Shown here: piece by piece, positions 1 to 8,230 of the stretch
How positions within the stretch are numbered: position 1 is the stretch's first letter
How the letters are laid out: each line of letters begins with the position of its first letter
Source: an uncultured Roseburia sp.
GTDB taxonomy: Bacteria; Bacillota; Clostridia; Lachnospirales; Lachnospiraceae
Assembly: GCA_947564465.1 (NCBI GenBank)
Contig: CANOCV010000001.1
Location: 1 to 64,000, forward strand
Reading direction: 5' to 3'
Length of the DNA: 64,000 nucleotides
Position numbers and translations under genes: made by a program
The notes under the pieces: generated by a model
Database searches by the model: none
What the model was told of the DNA's origin: nothing
What the model saw: only the letters and a program-made list of their open reading frames with translations

Positions 1-50
1 ATAGGAAAGTCGTAGGTTTTAGCACTTCACAGTAACAAGGTCTTTCCTAT
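1..50. repeat. Inverted repeat at window edge
   Basis: A 9-bp inverted repeat, ATAGGAAAG at 1-9 and CTTTCCTAT at 42-50, encloses 32 bases. It lies just downstream, on the minus strand, of the lysine riboswitch terminator, so it would fall in the 5' leader of the gene beyond the left edge. It may be a leader hairpin or part of something cut off by the window. Its function cannot be told from what is visible. Confidence 0.3.
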
Positions 51-54
51 GATA

Positions 55-82
55 CAAAAAACCGACCCATAATGAGCCGGTT
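55..82 (-). terminator. Intrinsic terminator of the lysine riboswitch
   Basis: On the minus strand AACCGGCTC (82-74), loop ATTAT and GGGTCGGTT (68-60) form a 9-bp stem with two G-U pairs, followed directly by a T-rich run. It sits just after the lysine aptamer, as expected for the expression platform that stops transcription when lysine is bound. Confidence 0.85.
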
Positions 83-104
83 CGATTCCTTGTATTCCAT
101 TCAA

Positions 105-282
105 ACAACGATAGCGCCCCATCTATAAAAAGATGACAGTCATAAGCCTCTTAAACTTATGCCCAAGTTACATTTCGGCAGGCGAAATGTCCTTTCGGCG
201 TACTTCCCTTTCCCTTATCCTCCACTGTCCTGTCACATCCGATAAGCTACTGATGAAGCGCGCAACCTCTATCCCTTATTTA
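105..282 (-). ncRNA. Lysine riboswitch (L box)
   Basis: The minus strand carries the conserved L-box landmarks in the right order: GAGGTTGCG and AGTA near 270-248, GGGAAAGG near 210, GCCGAA near 198, ACTGTCAT near 140, and GGGGCGCTATC near 121-110. The closing P1 helix is visible as GATAG near the 5' end and CTATC near the 3' end. It has its own promoter on the 5' side and an intrinsic terminator on the 3' side, so it should switch off transcription when lysine binds. The controlled gene starts beyond the left edge and is expected to be a lysine biosynthesis or lysine transport gene. That identity is inferred. Confidence 0.93.
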
Positions 283-293
283 ATTCTATGTAC

Positions 294-322
294 AATATAA
301 CACTGCTTTCCCTGCCTGTCAA
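294..322 (-). promoter_or_regulatory. Sigma-A promoter of the lysine riboswitch
   Basis: On the minus strand a perfect -35 TTGACA (322-317) is followed by a 17-base spacer and a -10 TATATT (299-294). Transcription would start about 6-8 bases before the aptamer. The -35 box overlaps the TGA stop codon of the upstream adenosyltransferase gene. Confidence 0.85.
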
Positions 323-816
323 CAGGTAGTCTGTTTTTCCACCGCAATATGATATATTTCATCCGCATACGCACGCACCGAATCTCCCAAAACACGGCCG
401 GTCATGATAATCTCCGTATCATCCGTCTTCGCCTGCAAAAGCGTCTCAAGCTCCTCGGAGGAAATCACGCCGTTGTCAACCAGGCCCAACACCTCGTCCA
501 GAATCAAAAGATTGCATTCTCCGGTTACAAGCACCTTCTTTGCAAAATTCAGTCCGTTTTTCATGTTCATCTTCTCTTCGTTTTTCTCGTCATCCGAGAG
601 CGCCTCATAATATTCATCCGACTTCTCAAAACGGAAAAACTTAATATCGGGTTCCAGTCTCTGTGCAAAATCTCCGCTGGCGCCCTTACCCTTCATAAAC
701 TGTACAATGAACACCGTCTTCCCTTCGCCCGCGGCACAAAGCGCGCTGCCAAGCGCCGCATTTGTCTTTCCGCGGCCTTCTCCATAATAAATCTGAACGG
801 AACCTTTTTCCATCAT
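319..816 (-). CDS. cobO: Cob(I)yrinic acid a,c-diamide adenosyltransferase, CobO/BtuR type
   Basis: This 165-residue protein matches the CobA/CobO/BtuR family, which transfers the adenosyl group of ATP to cob(I)alamin or its precursors in coenzyme B12 synthesis. It starts with the typical family N-terminus, QIYYGEGRGKTNAALG, containing the P-loop GEGRGKT, followed by FIVQFMKG. A later LLILDEVLG segment is the Walker B-like strand, and the IIMTGR motif is also typical. Length fits the short Firmicutes forms. The start chosen is the first of two adjacent ATG codons, 8 bases after GGAGGT. No other cobalamin genes are nearby, so it may serve salvage of imported corrinoids; that role is inferred. 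Confidence 0.9.
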   Translation of the reverse strand: MMEKGSVQIYYGEGRGKTNAALGSALCAAGEGKTVFIVQFMKGKGASGDFAQRLEPDIKFFRFEKSDEYYEALSDDEKNEEKMNMKNGLNFAKKVLVTGECNLLILDEVLGLVDNGVISSEELETLLQAKTDDTEIIMTGRVLGDSVRAYADEIYHIAVEKQTTC

Positions 817-889
817 TACTTTTTACCTCCGTGATGCATTCCAGATTTTTCTAAAATACCACACTCTCATAAAAAAAGCAACTTTAGAA

Positions 890-1519
890 TCATTTTTCAA
901 GGAAATCTATCTTACTCACGGAAATCTCATATGCCGTCCGCTTTTCCACATCGTCCTCATTAATCTTCTTTACATACTCCCGGCTCTGTATTCTTCCCCA
1001 TATCTGTACGTGTCCGCCCACCTCAAAACCGGATGCAAATCTTGCGTTTCTGCCCCAGCAGATGCATGGTATGTAATCTGATTTACCGTAAGACCGGTTC
1101 ACCGCAACCAACAGATCGGCAATTTCTCTTCCGAGCGGCGTCTTACGATAGATGGGTTCCTTGCAGATATAGCCGTCCAGATAAATTTGATTACTCTTTA
1201 TTTCGTCGTCCTCTCCCTCAACAAACTCGATCTCTCTGACGAACACAGATAAAACAAGACGGTTCTTATTCTCCTCATGCTTATTATAGGAGCGGAACTG
1301 CCCCGTCGCATAAATCTTCTGCCCAACATAGCTCTGGCTCACGTCAATTAAACGCTCTGATATCATAAGCGGTATATAGTCCGCAAAATTGCTCAGACGG
1401 CTGACCGCCACCTCTACCATATAAAAGCCCTCTCCGTAAACCTCGTGGCTAAATGTAAAATCCGATATGATTTCCCCTACAATAGATACCTGGTTGTTTT
1501 CAAATACTTTATCTGCCAT
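890..1519 (-). CDS. ssb: Single-stranded DNA-binding protein with two OB-fold segments
   Basis: This protein of about 209 residues resembles SSB proteins but appears to hold two tandem OB-like segments. The first, residues about 8-100, runs from NNQVSIVGEI to SVFVREIEFV. The second, residues about 110-205, runs from NQIYLDGYICKEP through GREIADLLVAVNRSYGKSDYIPCICWG, which is close to the SSB core. It lacks the acidic C-terminal tip that canonical SSB uses to recruit partners, ending in KIDFLEK, so it may be a specialised paralogue rather than the replicative SSB. The start was moved to the ATG at 1519 because AAGGGAG lies 8 bases upstream; a further in-frame start lies 10 codons upstream. Single-stranded DNA binding is family knowledge; the two-domain layout is read from the sequence. 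Confidence 0.8.
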   Translation of the reverse strand: MADKVFENNQVSIVGEIISDFTFSHEVYGEGFYMVEVAVSRLSNFADYIPLMISERLIDVSQSYVGQKIYATGQFRSYNKHEENKNRLVLSVFVREIEFVEGEDDEIKSNQIYLDGYICKEPIYRKTPLGREIADLLVAVNRSYGKSDYIPCICWGRNARFASGFEVGGHVQIWGRIQSREYVKKINEDDVEKRTAYEISVSKIDFLEK

Positions 1520-1721
1520 GAATTTTTCTCCCTTCCTCCAGCCCGGCATATCTTAAGCCCGTCGGCGTATGTATATCGATGGCATATCGACTTTTTATAT
1601 TGTTACAGTGTATTCCGGATACATCCCGTTTAGAACTTCCTTAATTTACCATTGCCTTTAGATAGAAACTTCGCAAAATCTGTCGATAACCTGCGTTTCG
1701 TTCTGCGTTTATTCTGCACCC

Positions 1722-1750
1722 ATTATAGCAAAAAATCTTGTTTTTTCCAA
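1722..1750 (-). promoter_or_regulatory. Extended -10 promoter for ssb
   Basis: On the minus strand TTGGAA (1750-1745), a 17-base spacer ending in TGC, and TATAAT (1727-1722) form a strong extended -10 promoter. The ssb leader would be about 195 bases with several short hairpins, for example TGTAT/ATACA around 1610-1624. The whole intergenic stretch 1520-1834 holds this promoter and the typA promoter region on the other strand; no other gene is seen in it. Confidence 0.75.
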
Positions 1751-1765
1751 ATACTATGATAAAAT
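1738..1765 (+). promoter_or_regulatory. Candidate typA promoter
   Basis: TTGTTT (1738-1743) and TAAAAT (1760-1765) are 16 bases apart on the plus strand, overlapping the divergent ssb promoter. A second AT-rich candidate lies at 1773-1806 but has poor spacing. The choice between them is uncertain. Confidence 0.4.
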
Positions 1766-1834
1766 AAAGAAATTGGCTTTAATAATTTTAAGAATTTATT
1801 TATAAATTTTGTCTTAATAGAAAGGATTGAACTT

Positions 1835-3664
1835 ATGAAAACTACAAGAGACGACATCCGCAATATTGCAATTATCGCTCATGTTGACCATGGAAAAACA
1901 ACCCTGGTGGACGAGCTGCTAAAACAGAGCGGCGTTTTCCGCGCCAACCAGGAAGTGCAGGAACGTGTTATGGACTCCAACGATATCGAAAGAGAACGCG
2001 GCATTACGATTCTCTCCAAAAACACAGCCGTTTTTTATAAGGATACAAAAATCAACATCATCGACACACCGGGACACGCTGACTTCGGCGGCGAGGTGGA
2101 GCGTGTTTTAAAAATGGTAAACGGCGTTGTTCTGGTGGTTGACGCTTTTGAGGGCGCCATGCCGCAGACAAAATTCGTGCTGATGAAGGCGCTCGAATTA
2201 AATCTTCCGGTTATCGTCTGCATCAACAAAATCGACCGCCCTGAGGCGAGACCTGATGAGGTAATTGACGAAGTCCTTGAGCTGTTTATGGATTTAGATG
2301 CGTCAGACGAACAATTAGACTGCCCGTTTATCTACGCATCGGCGCGAGACGGATACGCCGTGCGCGACTTAAATGACGAAAAAAAGGATATGACCGCTCT
2401 CTTTGAGACCATCATCGACTATATCCCTGCCCCGACCGGCGACCCTGACGCGAATACCCAGGTTTTGATCAGCACAATTGATTACAACGAGTATGTGGGA
2501 CGTATCGGCGTGGGTAAGGTCGACAACGGTATCCTTAAGGTCAACCAGGACGCCGTCGTCGTAAATCATCACGAACCGGACAAGCAAAAGAAAGTACGCA
2601 TCAGCAAATTGTATGAATTTGACGGCTTGAAAAAGGTGGAGGTTACAGAGGCCAAAATCGGTTCCATCGTTGCCATTTCCGGTATCGCGGATATTCACAT
2701 CGGCGACACAATCTGCGCCCCGGAGGAACCAACGGCAATTCCGTTCCAGAAGATCTCGGAGCCGACGCTCTCCATGAACTTCATTGTCAACGACAGTCCG
2801 CTTGCCGGCCAGGAGGGCAAATATGTCACCTCCCGCCACATACGCGACCGTTTATTCAAAGAATTGAATACGGACGTCAGTCTGCGCGTAGAAGAAACCG
2901 AAAGCGCCGACAGCTTAAAGGTATCGGGCCGCGGCGAGCTGCATTTATCCGTCCTGATCGAAAACATGCGCCGCGAGGGATACGAATTTGCGGTAAGCAA
3001 GGCAGAAGTGTTATACCATACCGATGAAAACGGCAAGAAGTTAGAGCCGATGGAAATCGCGTATGTGGATGTTCCCGATGAATTTACCGGAACCGTAATC
3101 GATAAATTGAGCCAGCGCAAGGGCGAGCTTCAAAATATGCGCCCGATTGCCGGGGGCTATACGCGCCTTGAATTCAACATTCCTTCCCGCGGTCTGATCG
3201 GCTACCGCGGCGAATTTTTGACGGATACAAAGGGAAACGGCATTATCAACACAATTTTCAACGGCTACGCGCCGTACAAGGGCGAAATCGCCTATCGGAA
3301 GCTCGGTTCCCTGATTGCCTTTGAATCGGGTGAGGCAGTCACCTACGGCCTTTTCTCCGCTCAGGAACGCGGCTCGCTGTTTATCGGCCCCGGCGCCAAG
3401 GTCTATGCCGGTATGGTAATCGGCTCCTCCTCAAAGGCTGAGGATATCGAGCTGAATGTCTGCAAGAAAAAGCACTTGACAAATACGCGCTCCTCCTCCG
3501 CAGACGAAGCCTTAACGTTAACTCCTCCGAAGATCTTAAGCTTAGAGCAGGCGCTTGACTTTATCGACGTAGACGAACTGCTTGAGGTAACTCCCGAGAG
3601 CCTTCGCATCCGAAAACGAATCCTGGATCCAACCTTAAGAAAGCGGGCCGGATTTAAAAAATAA
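1835..3664 (+). CDS. typA: GTPase TypA/BipA, ribosome-associated translational GTPase
   Basis: The 609-residue protein is a full-length TypA/BipA GTPase, which binds ribosomes in the manner of EF-G and is linked to stress growth and ribosome assembly. G1 is AHVDHGKTTLVDELL near residue 17, switch I has RERGITI, G3 is DTPGHADFGGEVERVL, and G4 is NKIDRPEARPDEV. Domain II and the EF-G-like domains follow, with RPIAGGYTRLEFNIPSRGLIGYR near residue 435, typical of TypA. The conserved C-terminal segment NVCKKKHLTNTRSSSADEA is present. The start has AGAAAGGA about 7 bases upstream. It is a single gene, ended by a strong hairpin terminator shared with the converging exporter operon. Confidence 0.97.
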   Translation: MKTTRDDIRNIAIIAHVDHGKTTLVDELLKQSGVFRANQEVQERVMDSNDIERERGITILSKNTAVFYKDTKINIIDTPGHADFGGEVERVLKMVNGVVLVVDAFEGAMPQTKFVLMKALELNLPVIVCINKIDRPEARPDEVIDEVLELFMDLDASDEQLDCPFIYASARDGYAVRDLNDEKKDMTALFETIIDYIPAPTGDPDANTQVLISTIDYNEYVGRIGVGKVDNGILKVNQDAVVVNHHEPDKQKKVRISKLYEFDGLKKVEVTEAKIGSIVAISGIADIHIGDTICAPEEPTAIPFQKISEPTLSMNFIVNDSPLAGQEGKYVTSRHIRDRLFKELNTDVSLRVEETESADSLKVSGRGELHLSVLIENMRREGYEFAVSKAEVLYHTDENGKKLEPMEIAYVDVPDEFTGTVIDKLSQRKGELQNMRPIAGGYTRLEFNIPSRGLIGYRGEFLTDTKGNGIINTIFNGYAPYKGEIAYRKLGSLIAFESGEAVTYGLFSAQERGSLFIGPGAKVYAGMVIGSSSKAEDIELNVCKKKHLTNTRSSSADEALTLTPPKILSLEQALDFIDVDELLEVTPESLRIRKRILDPTLRKRAGFKK

Positions 3665-3670
3665 ACAGCA

Positions 3671-3704
3671 AACCGCCGTATGAAACCATACGGCGGTTTT
3701 GTTT
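3671..3704. terminator. Bidirectional terminator between typA and the ABC exporter operon
   Basis: A perfect 12-bp stem, AACCGCCGTATG (3671-3682) and CATACGGCGGTT (3687-3698), with an AAAC loop and TTGTTT after it on the plus strand. On the minus strand a T-rich run also follows. It ends both convergent transcripts. Confidence 0.9.
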
Positions 3705-4854
3705 ACTCCCTCGCTTTCATTCTGTTTATCAGCATTCCGAATATAAGAAACGCTACGGCATAAACGGCCTGTATCACGACCCCCTGCCATATATCTGCCG
3801 AAACCTCCGAGAGCTTTGTCACATGTGAAATCGCATCGTTCGCTGTCACATACCAATACGTCGGCGTAAACTTCGAAACCTTCAAGACGTTTTCCCCAAA
3901 AACATCCAGCGGTACAAAGATGCCGCCCAAAAACGCAAGCGCAAGACCGCAGACATTACTGACCATGCTTAGCACATTTTCTTTTTTTGCAAGCTGTACA
4001 GTCAGAAACGCCACCGAAAGCGCAAACAAAATCGAAACAAATGCATTTAGGGCACCGAGAAGTCCCTTGACCGTAAATATATAATCGGGATACAAAATAC
4101 CGCCGACAAACATCAGAAACAAAAATTCCACAAGAATAACAAGCATACTGCTTCCGATCAACCACAAATTTCTGACGTGGAAAGACACCGCGGAACACTT
4201 ATTTCTCGCATTGATGTCTTTATTCAGAAAAACAAGCAGCACCGGACCGACTGCAAGGATGACCGTACAGATAAAGATATACGGCAGATATTGAAGATAA
4301 TAAACCGCCACATGCTTTTCGGCCGCGTCCTCACCGTCCAAAAAGAAGACGTCCGCAGACAGACTCAAATCCTCTTTCGTATTCCTTATACTTTCCTCCA
4401 CAGAAAATCCCGCATCCAAATACATACCAAGCGTTGTCAAAAATCCCTCCACCTGGCTGTCCGCAAACATTCCACTGCTGCTCTGCGGCACCTTTCTGTC
4501 CCTCAAAATTCCGTCCCGCTCACCCGCAAGAAATTTTTCCGTAAAATCTTTTGGTATATACAGGACATAATCAAGCTCGCGGCAAAATATAGCGTCTAAC
4601 AGCTCATCCTCCGTCTCCGGCATATCACTCACCTGATGATTCACCTTAAGATAATCTAAAAGTACTTTTGACAGTTCGCCGTCATCCAGATTTTCCACTG
4701 CAATTTTTAATTCAGTCTGTGTGAAATCCCGCGTTTCACTCTCGCCGCTCGCCCGTGTCATCGCAATGCTGATTCCTATAAAAATTGCAAAATACACGAT
4801 AATGGACGGCAATTTCTTTTTTATGATTTTCATATACGCTTTAAAGACTTGCAT
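3703..4854 (-). CDS. ABC-2 type transporter permease (second subunit)
   Basis: A 383-residue ABC-2 permease. One N-terminal membrane helix (residues about 11-30) is followed by a large extracytoplasmic region to about residue 190, then five or six hydrophobic helices to the C-terminus. This is the ABC2_membrane_3 layout used by drug, lipid and peptide exporters. Its ATG overlaps the last 14 bases of the upstream permease gene, with GGAG just before it, so the two permeases are translationally coupled and probably form a heterodimer with the ATPase upstream. The substrate is not visible from the sequence. The stop lies beside the shared terminator. Confidence 0.85.
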   Translation of the reverse strand: MQVFKAYMKIIKKKLPSIIVYFAIFIGISIAMTRASGESETRDFTQTELKIAVENLDDGELSKVLLDYLKVNHQVSDMPETEDELLDAIFCRELDYVLYIPKDFTEKFLAGERDGILRDRKVPQSSSGMFADSQVEGFLTTLGMYLDAGFSVEESIRNTKEDLSLSADVFFLDGEDAAEKHVAVYYLQYLPYIFICTVILAVGPVLLVFLNKDINARNKCSAVSFHVRNLWLIGSSMLVILVEFLFLMFVGGILYPDYIFTVKGLLGALNAFVSILFALSVAFLTVQLAKKENVLSMVSNVCGLALAFLGGIFVPLDVFGENVLKVSKFTPTYWYVTANDAISHVTKLSEVSADIWQGVVIQAVYAVAFLIFGMLINRMKARE

Positions 4855-5977
4855 AGCGCTCCTTTCTGACTGTCAAAAATCCTGCAACAATTAATAGCAG
4901 TGACAAAATTCCCATAATCTCCATGTTGCTCCAAAAACGCCTGAAATCACTGTATATATCCAGGCTGTAAAGTGCATCCACAATCAGGGCTGCCGGATTG
5001 ATTTTGTTTAAAATCGGACATATCCTCTGTATTATATGATACATATTCCCGACCATAAGGCCGCTTAAAAAACATTCAAGCATCGTAAAGGAGAGCGCCA
5101 GCCCTATCTTAGTCCCCTCCTTTGCCTTTCCAAGCGAACCGATAAAGAAGCCTGTTGCAACGCCGATAAAAGCCCCGACCGCAACCACAATCAAAAGGTA
5201 TGGCATTTTATCTCCAAATTGAACCTTCTGAATATATTTCAAATATAATACCGCGATCATAGTATAGCAAAACTGCTGCACGACGGCAGACGTCAAATCT
5301 GCAGCCAGCGCTACAAAACGATTTGTACTCGCAATGCTGCGTCTCGCCGCTAACGGCGTCACATCCGCCTTGCTGCTAACCGCACATACCACGCCGGCAA
5401 AACAACCGTAGAGACAGCTCATAGCAATCAATGCATAGAAATACTCCATCATTCCATCCATGGAAGCATCCGTGTATTTTTCTTCTCTGACAAACGAAAT
5501 TTGCTCACTCATGCCGGCAATCACCGTTTCCAGCTTTTGGGGATTCTGCTGCATAATTTTTGTTATCATTGCTTCCGTCTTCCGATACTGATCCAGTATT
5601 GTTTTCAAAATACTCTCTGTAATTCCTTCTTCCTTTACATACAGACGAATCCCTTCCTCTTCATTCACAAAAATTCCCCTGACTTCTTTTTCCTCCAGCA
5701 GGAGTTTGGCCTCCTCCATATCACATACCTTCACGGAAAGGAGAGGGTCCTCCCCATCCTTTAGCGTATCCAACAATTCCGCAAAACCTGTATTCTCTTT
5801 ATCCTCTGTGACGTATGCCACGTCAACCGTCAAAAAAGTCTCTTCTTTTTGCATATAATTTCCAAAGGCAGTCACAAAAAGCGTTCCGAGTATGATCGGA
5901 AATAACAGATTCCAAAACACCAGCTCTCTGTCACGAAGCTGACGTCTGACATTGTAATAAAACAAACGAAAAAACAT
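4841..5977 (-). CDS. ABC-2 type transporter permease (first subunit)
   Basis: This 378-residue ABC-2 permease begins with the cytoplasmic stretch MFFRLFYYNVRRQLRDRE and a first helix at residues about 23-42. A charged external domain of about 140 residues follows, then about five membrane helices between residues 180 and 370. It follows the ATPase gene by 11 bases with GGAGGGAAG as ribosome site, and its 3' end overlaps the next permease. The set is one ATPase and two permeases, a common layout for antimicrobial-peptide or lipid exporters controlled by a neighbouring two-component system. The substrate is inferred only at that general level. Confidence 0.87.
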   Translation of the reverse strand: MFFRLFYYNVRRQLRDRELVFWNLLFPIILGTLFVTAFGNYMQKEETFLTVDVAYVTEDKENTGFAELLDTLKDGEDPLLSVKVCDMEEAKLLLEEKEVRGIFVNEEEGIRLYVKEEGITESILKTILDQYRKTEAMITKIMQQNPQKLETVIAGMSEQISFVREEKYTDASMDGMMEYFYALIAMSCLYGCFAGVVCAVSSKADVTPLAARRSIASTNRFVALAADLTSAVVQQFCYTMIAVLYLKYIQKVQFGDKMPYLLIVVAVGAFIGVATGFFIGSLGKAKEGTKIGLALSFTMLECFLSGLMVGNMYHIIQRICPILNKINPAALIVDALYSLDIYSDFRRFWSNMEIMGILSLLLIVAGFLTVRKERYASL

Positions 5978-5988
5978 ACTCTTCCCTC

Positions 5989-6930
5989 CTAATCCCGCAG
6001 TTCTTTTCCCGTAATTTCAAGAAACACATCGTTTAACGTCGGCAGCTCCGTATACACTCTTCCAAAGCTGACTTCGTTCTCCTGAAGATATCCCAGAATA
6101 CGAACAAGATTATGTTTTCCTCCGTTGCAGTATATAGTAAGCCGGTTTTCAGTATAATCTGCCTGATATACATGCGACAGCTTCCGGATATCCGCCAGCT
6201 GCCCCTCGCTCAAACCGACGACATCAATATGTATCTTTTCATCGGCTTTGATCATTTTCTTTAGCTCCTCATTTGTTCCCTCCGCAATTTTTCTTCCCTT
6301 ATCTATAATTGCGATTCTGCCGCAAATCTGCTCCACCTCTTCCATATAATGCGAAGTGTATATAATCGTCGCCCCCTGCGCATTGAGATTTTGTATTCCC
6401 TCCAGTATCCGGTTACGGCTCTGCGGGTCTACCGCAACGGTCGGTTCATCCAATATAATCAATTTAGGCTTATGCGCAATTCCGCAGGCAATATTTAACC
6501 TTCGCAGCAGGCCGCCGGAGAGCTTTTTGGGATAAAATTTCGTGTACTCATTCAATCCCACAAACTCAATGGCCTCGCTGACATACTGCTTTCTTAAACG
6601 TTTATCTCTGACATAAAGCCCACAAAAATAATCTATATTCTCAAATACTGTAAGCTCCTCAAATACCGCTACATTCTGCAGCACTACACCGATGTTTTTC
6701 TTAATCTCATAGCTGTCCGGCTGAATTTCCTCTCCGAATACCTTTACGCTCCCCTTATCAAAGCTTAAAAGCGCAAGCACACAGTTAATCGCCGTCGTCT
6801 TTCCCGAACCGTTCGGGCCAAGCAGCCCAAAAATCTCTCCCTCGTTTATCCGCAAATTCAAATGATCCAGCGCCAGCACCTCTTTGTACCGCTTTACCAG
6901 ATTCTCAATCACTACAACAGGCTGTGACAT
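5989..6930 (-). CDS. ABC transporter ATP-binding protein
   Basis: A 313-residue ABC-2 family ATPase. Walker A is GLLGPNGSGKTTAIN near residue 35, the signature LSGGLLRRLNIACGIAHKP near 140, Walker B KLIILDEPTVAVDP, and the switch histidine is in IIYTSHYMEE. The C-terminal 80 residues are the extension typical of CcmA/NatA-like exporters and end with PTLNDVFLEITGKELRD. It is the first gene of a three-gene operon and starts with GAGGAGG upstream. It is divergent from the kinase/regulator pair across 196 bases that include a 16-bp inverted repeat, so control by that two-component system is likely but inferred. Confidence 0.93.
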   Translation of the reverse strand: MSQPVVVIENLVKRYKEVLALDHLNLRINEGEIFGLLGPNGSGKTTAINCVLALLSFDKGSVKVFGEEIQPDSYEIKKNIGVVLQNVAVFEELTVFENIDYFCGLYVRDKRLRKQYVSEAIEFVGLNEYTKFYPKKLSGGLLRRLNIACGIAHKPKLIILDEPTVAVDPQSRNRILEGIQNLNAQGATIIYTSHYMEEVEQICGRIAIIDKGRKIAEGTNEELKKMIKADEKIHIDVVGLSEGQLADIRKLSHVYQADYTENRLTIYCNGGKHNLVRILGYLQENEVSFGRVYTELPTLNDVFLEITGKELRD

Positions 6931-7029
6931 CTCTCTTCCTCCTCATTACATATTGTCTGTTACCATTTTTCATATATTCATCTTAACCTCTCCCCGCACG
7001 CATTAACAGTGCAAATCGTCACCACTTTT

Positions 7030-7045
7030 AATGACAAATGTCATT
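7030..7045. promoter_or_regulatory. Inverted-repeat operator candidate between exporter and two-component system
   Basis: AATGACAAATGTCATT is an inverted repeat of two 7-bp arms with a 2-base spacer. It lies in the divergent intergenic region, centred about 57 bases upstream of the predicted kinase transcription start and about 107 bases upstream of the ATPase start codon. The position and symmetry fit a NarL/LuxR-type response regulator site. The identity of the binding protein is inferred. Confidence 0.5.
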
Positions 7046-7059
7046 TTTTTGTGCTCCGA

Positions 7060-7088
7060 TTGCGCTTTTTTACAAATTATATTATAGT
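7060..7088 (+). promoter_or_regulatory. Promoter of the histidine kinase/regulator pair
   Basis: TTGCGC (7060-7065), 17 bases, TATAGT (7083-7088). The -35 box is only a moderate match, which suits an activated promoter, and the inverted repeat at 7030-7045 lies just upstream. Confidence 0.55.
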
Positions 7089-7126
7089 AAATTTAATGCT
7101 AAATACCACTCGTATAGGAGAATGCT

Positions 7127-8230
7127 ATGTACACCTTAATCGACAAAGCCGCTATTTTTATCTGCTGCTTCATCCTGCTGCTGTTTCAGAAACCTACCCC
7201 TGATTTTTATTCCGTATTCCTGTGCCTAGCTGCATTTGTTTCTTCCTGTCTGGGCACTTACCTGAATCCGAACGGAACACATTTTGACATCTCTCCCAAA
7301 AATATATCGCTCCTTTTCGTACCGACGGCTTATATCCTGCTCTGCTTCCTTTTGCCGGACGGCTTTCTTTTCCTGCCGCTGATCCTTTACGACATACTGC
7401 TTTTCAAATTTTGCGCACCATATATTCTCTGTTCCTTAGCGTGCATGTTCGTTTCGACTGCATTTAACGCACCGGTGACTGTACTGTTGTTTGCCCTTTT
7501 TGCCCTCTCCGTCATGCTGCATCAAAAAAGTCTGCGTATCGCCTCCCTAAAGCAGCAGATAAAAGAAATAAGGGATAACAGCATGGAATACCAGCTTATA
7601 CTGGCACAGAAAAACCGAGATCTTTTAGAAAAACAGGATTATGAGATTCATGTGGCCACTTTAAAGGAACGTAACCGTATCGCAAGAGAAATCCACGATA
7701 ATGTAGGGCATATGCTCTCCCGTTCTATTTTGCAGTCCGGCGCGCTGATTGCCGTTAATCGGGACGAGCAAATGATACAGCCGCTTCACGCATTAAAAGA
7801 CACGCTCTCTAATGCCATGGACAGCATCCGCAAAAGCGTCCACGACCTGCACGACGATTCCATAGATTTGAAAGCCGCCGTCACACAGCTTTTAGACGCT
7901 TACACGCAATATCAGATTAATTTTGATTACGATATGGGACGCGTACTGCCCCGCAAGATCAAATACTGCTTTATCTCGGTTACCAGAGAGGCTCTTTCCA
8001 ATATCGTAAAGCACAGCAATGCCGGAAGGATTGAGATTCTTATGCGAGAACAGCCCCGCATGTACCAGCTGACGATTATTGACAACGGCACCAATATAAC
8101 CATAGAAGACTCCGGCATAGGACTTGCCGGTATGAAAGAGCGTATCCGGCTTTTGGGCGGGACTCTCACCATTCACACGGAACACGGTTTTCGTATTTTT
8201 ATTTCCATTCCAAAGGGGGAACTTTTATGA
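7127..8230 (+). CDS. Sensor histidine kinase, DesK/LiaS/NarX-type (HisKA_3)
   Basis: This 367-residue kinase has four or five membrane helices in the first 130 residues with almost no external domain, an intramembrane-sensing layout. A linker coiled coil (about 135-175) leads to the HisKA_3 motif ERNRIAREIHDNVGH with the phosphoacceptor His at about residue 190. The ATPase domain shows TREALSNIVKHSNA (N box) and DNGTNITIEDSGIGLAGMKERI (G1). Its stop overlaps the start of the response regulator, so the two are coupled. The divergent exporter is the likely target, which would make this a stress or antimicrobial sensing module. The ligand is unknown. Confidence 0.92.
   Translation: MYTLIDKAAIFICCFILLLFQKPTPDFYSVFLCLAAFVSSCLGTYLNPNGTHFDISPKNISLLFVPTAYILLCFLLPDGFLFLPLILYDILLFKFCAPYILCSLACMFVSTAFNAPVTVLLFALFALSVMLHQKSLRIASLKQQIKEIRDNSMEYQLILAQKNRDLLEKQDYEIHVATLKERNRIAREIHDNVGHMLSRSILQSGALIAVNRDEQMIQPLHALKDTLSNAMDSIRKSVHDLHDDSIDLKAAVTQLLDAYTQYQINFDYDMGRVLPRKIKYCFISVTREALSNIVKHSNAGRIEILMREQPRMYQLTIIDNGTNITIEDSGIGLAGMKERIRLLGGTLTIHTEHGFRIFISIPKGELL

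Noticed and set aside
7..60. Possible CRISPR repeat or tracrRNA-like piece at the window start
   Set aside because: GTTTTAGCAC-like sequence is present once, but no repeated unit or spacer pattern follows. It is better read as the leader after the lysine riboswitch terminator.
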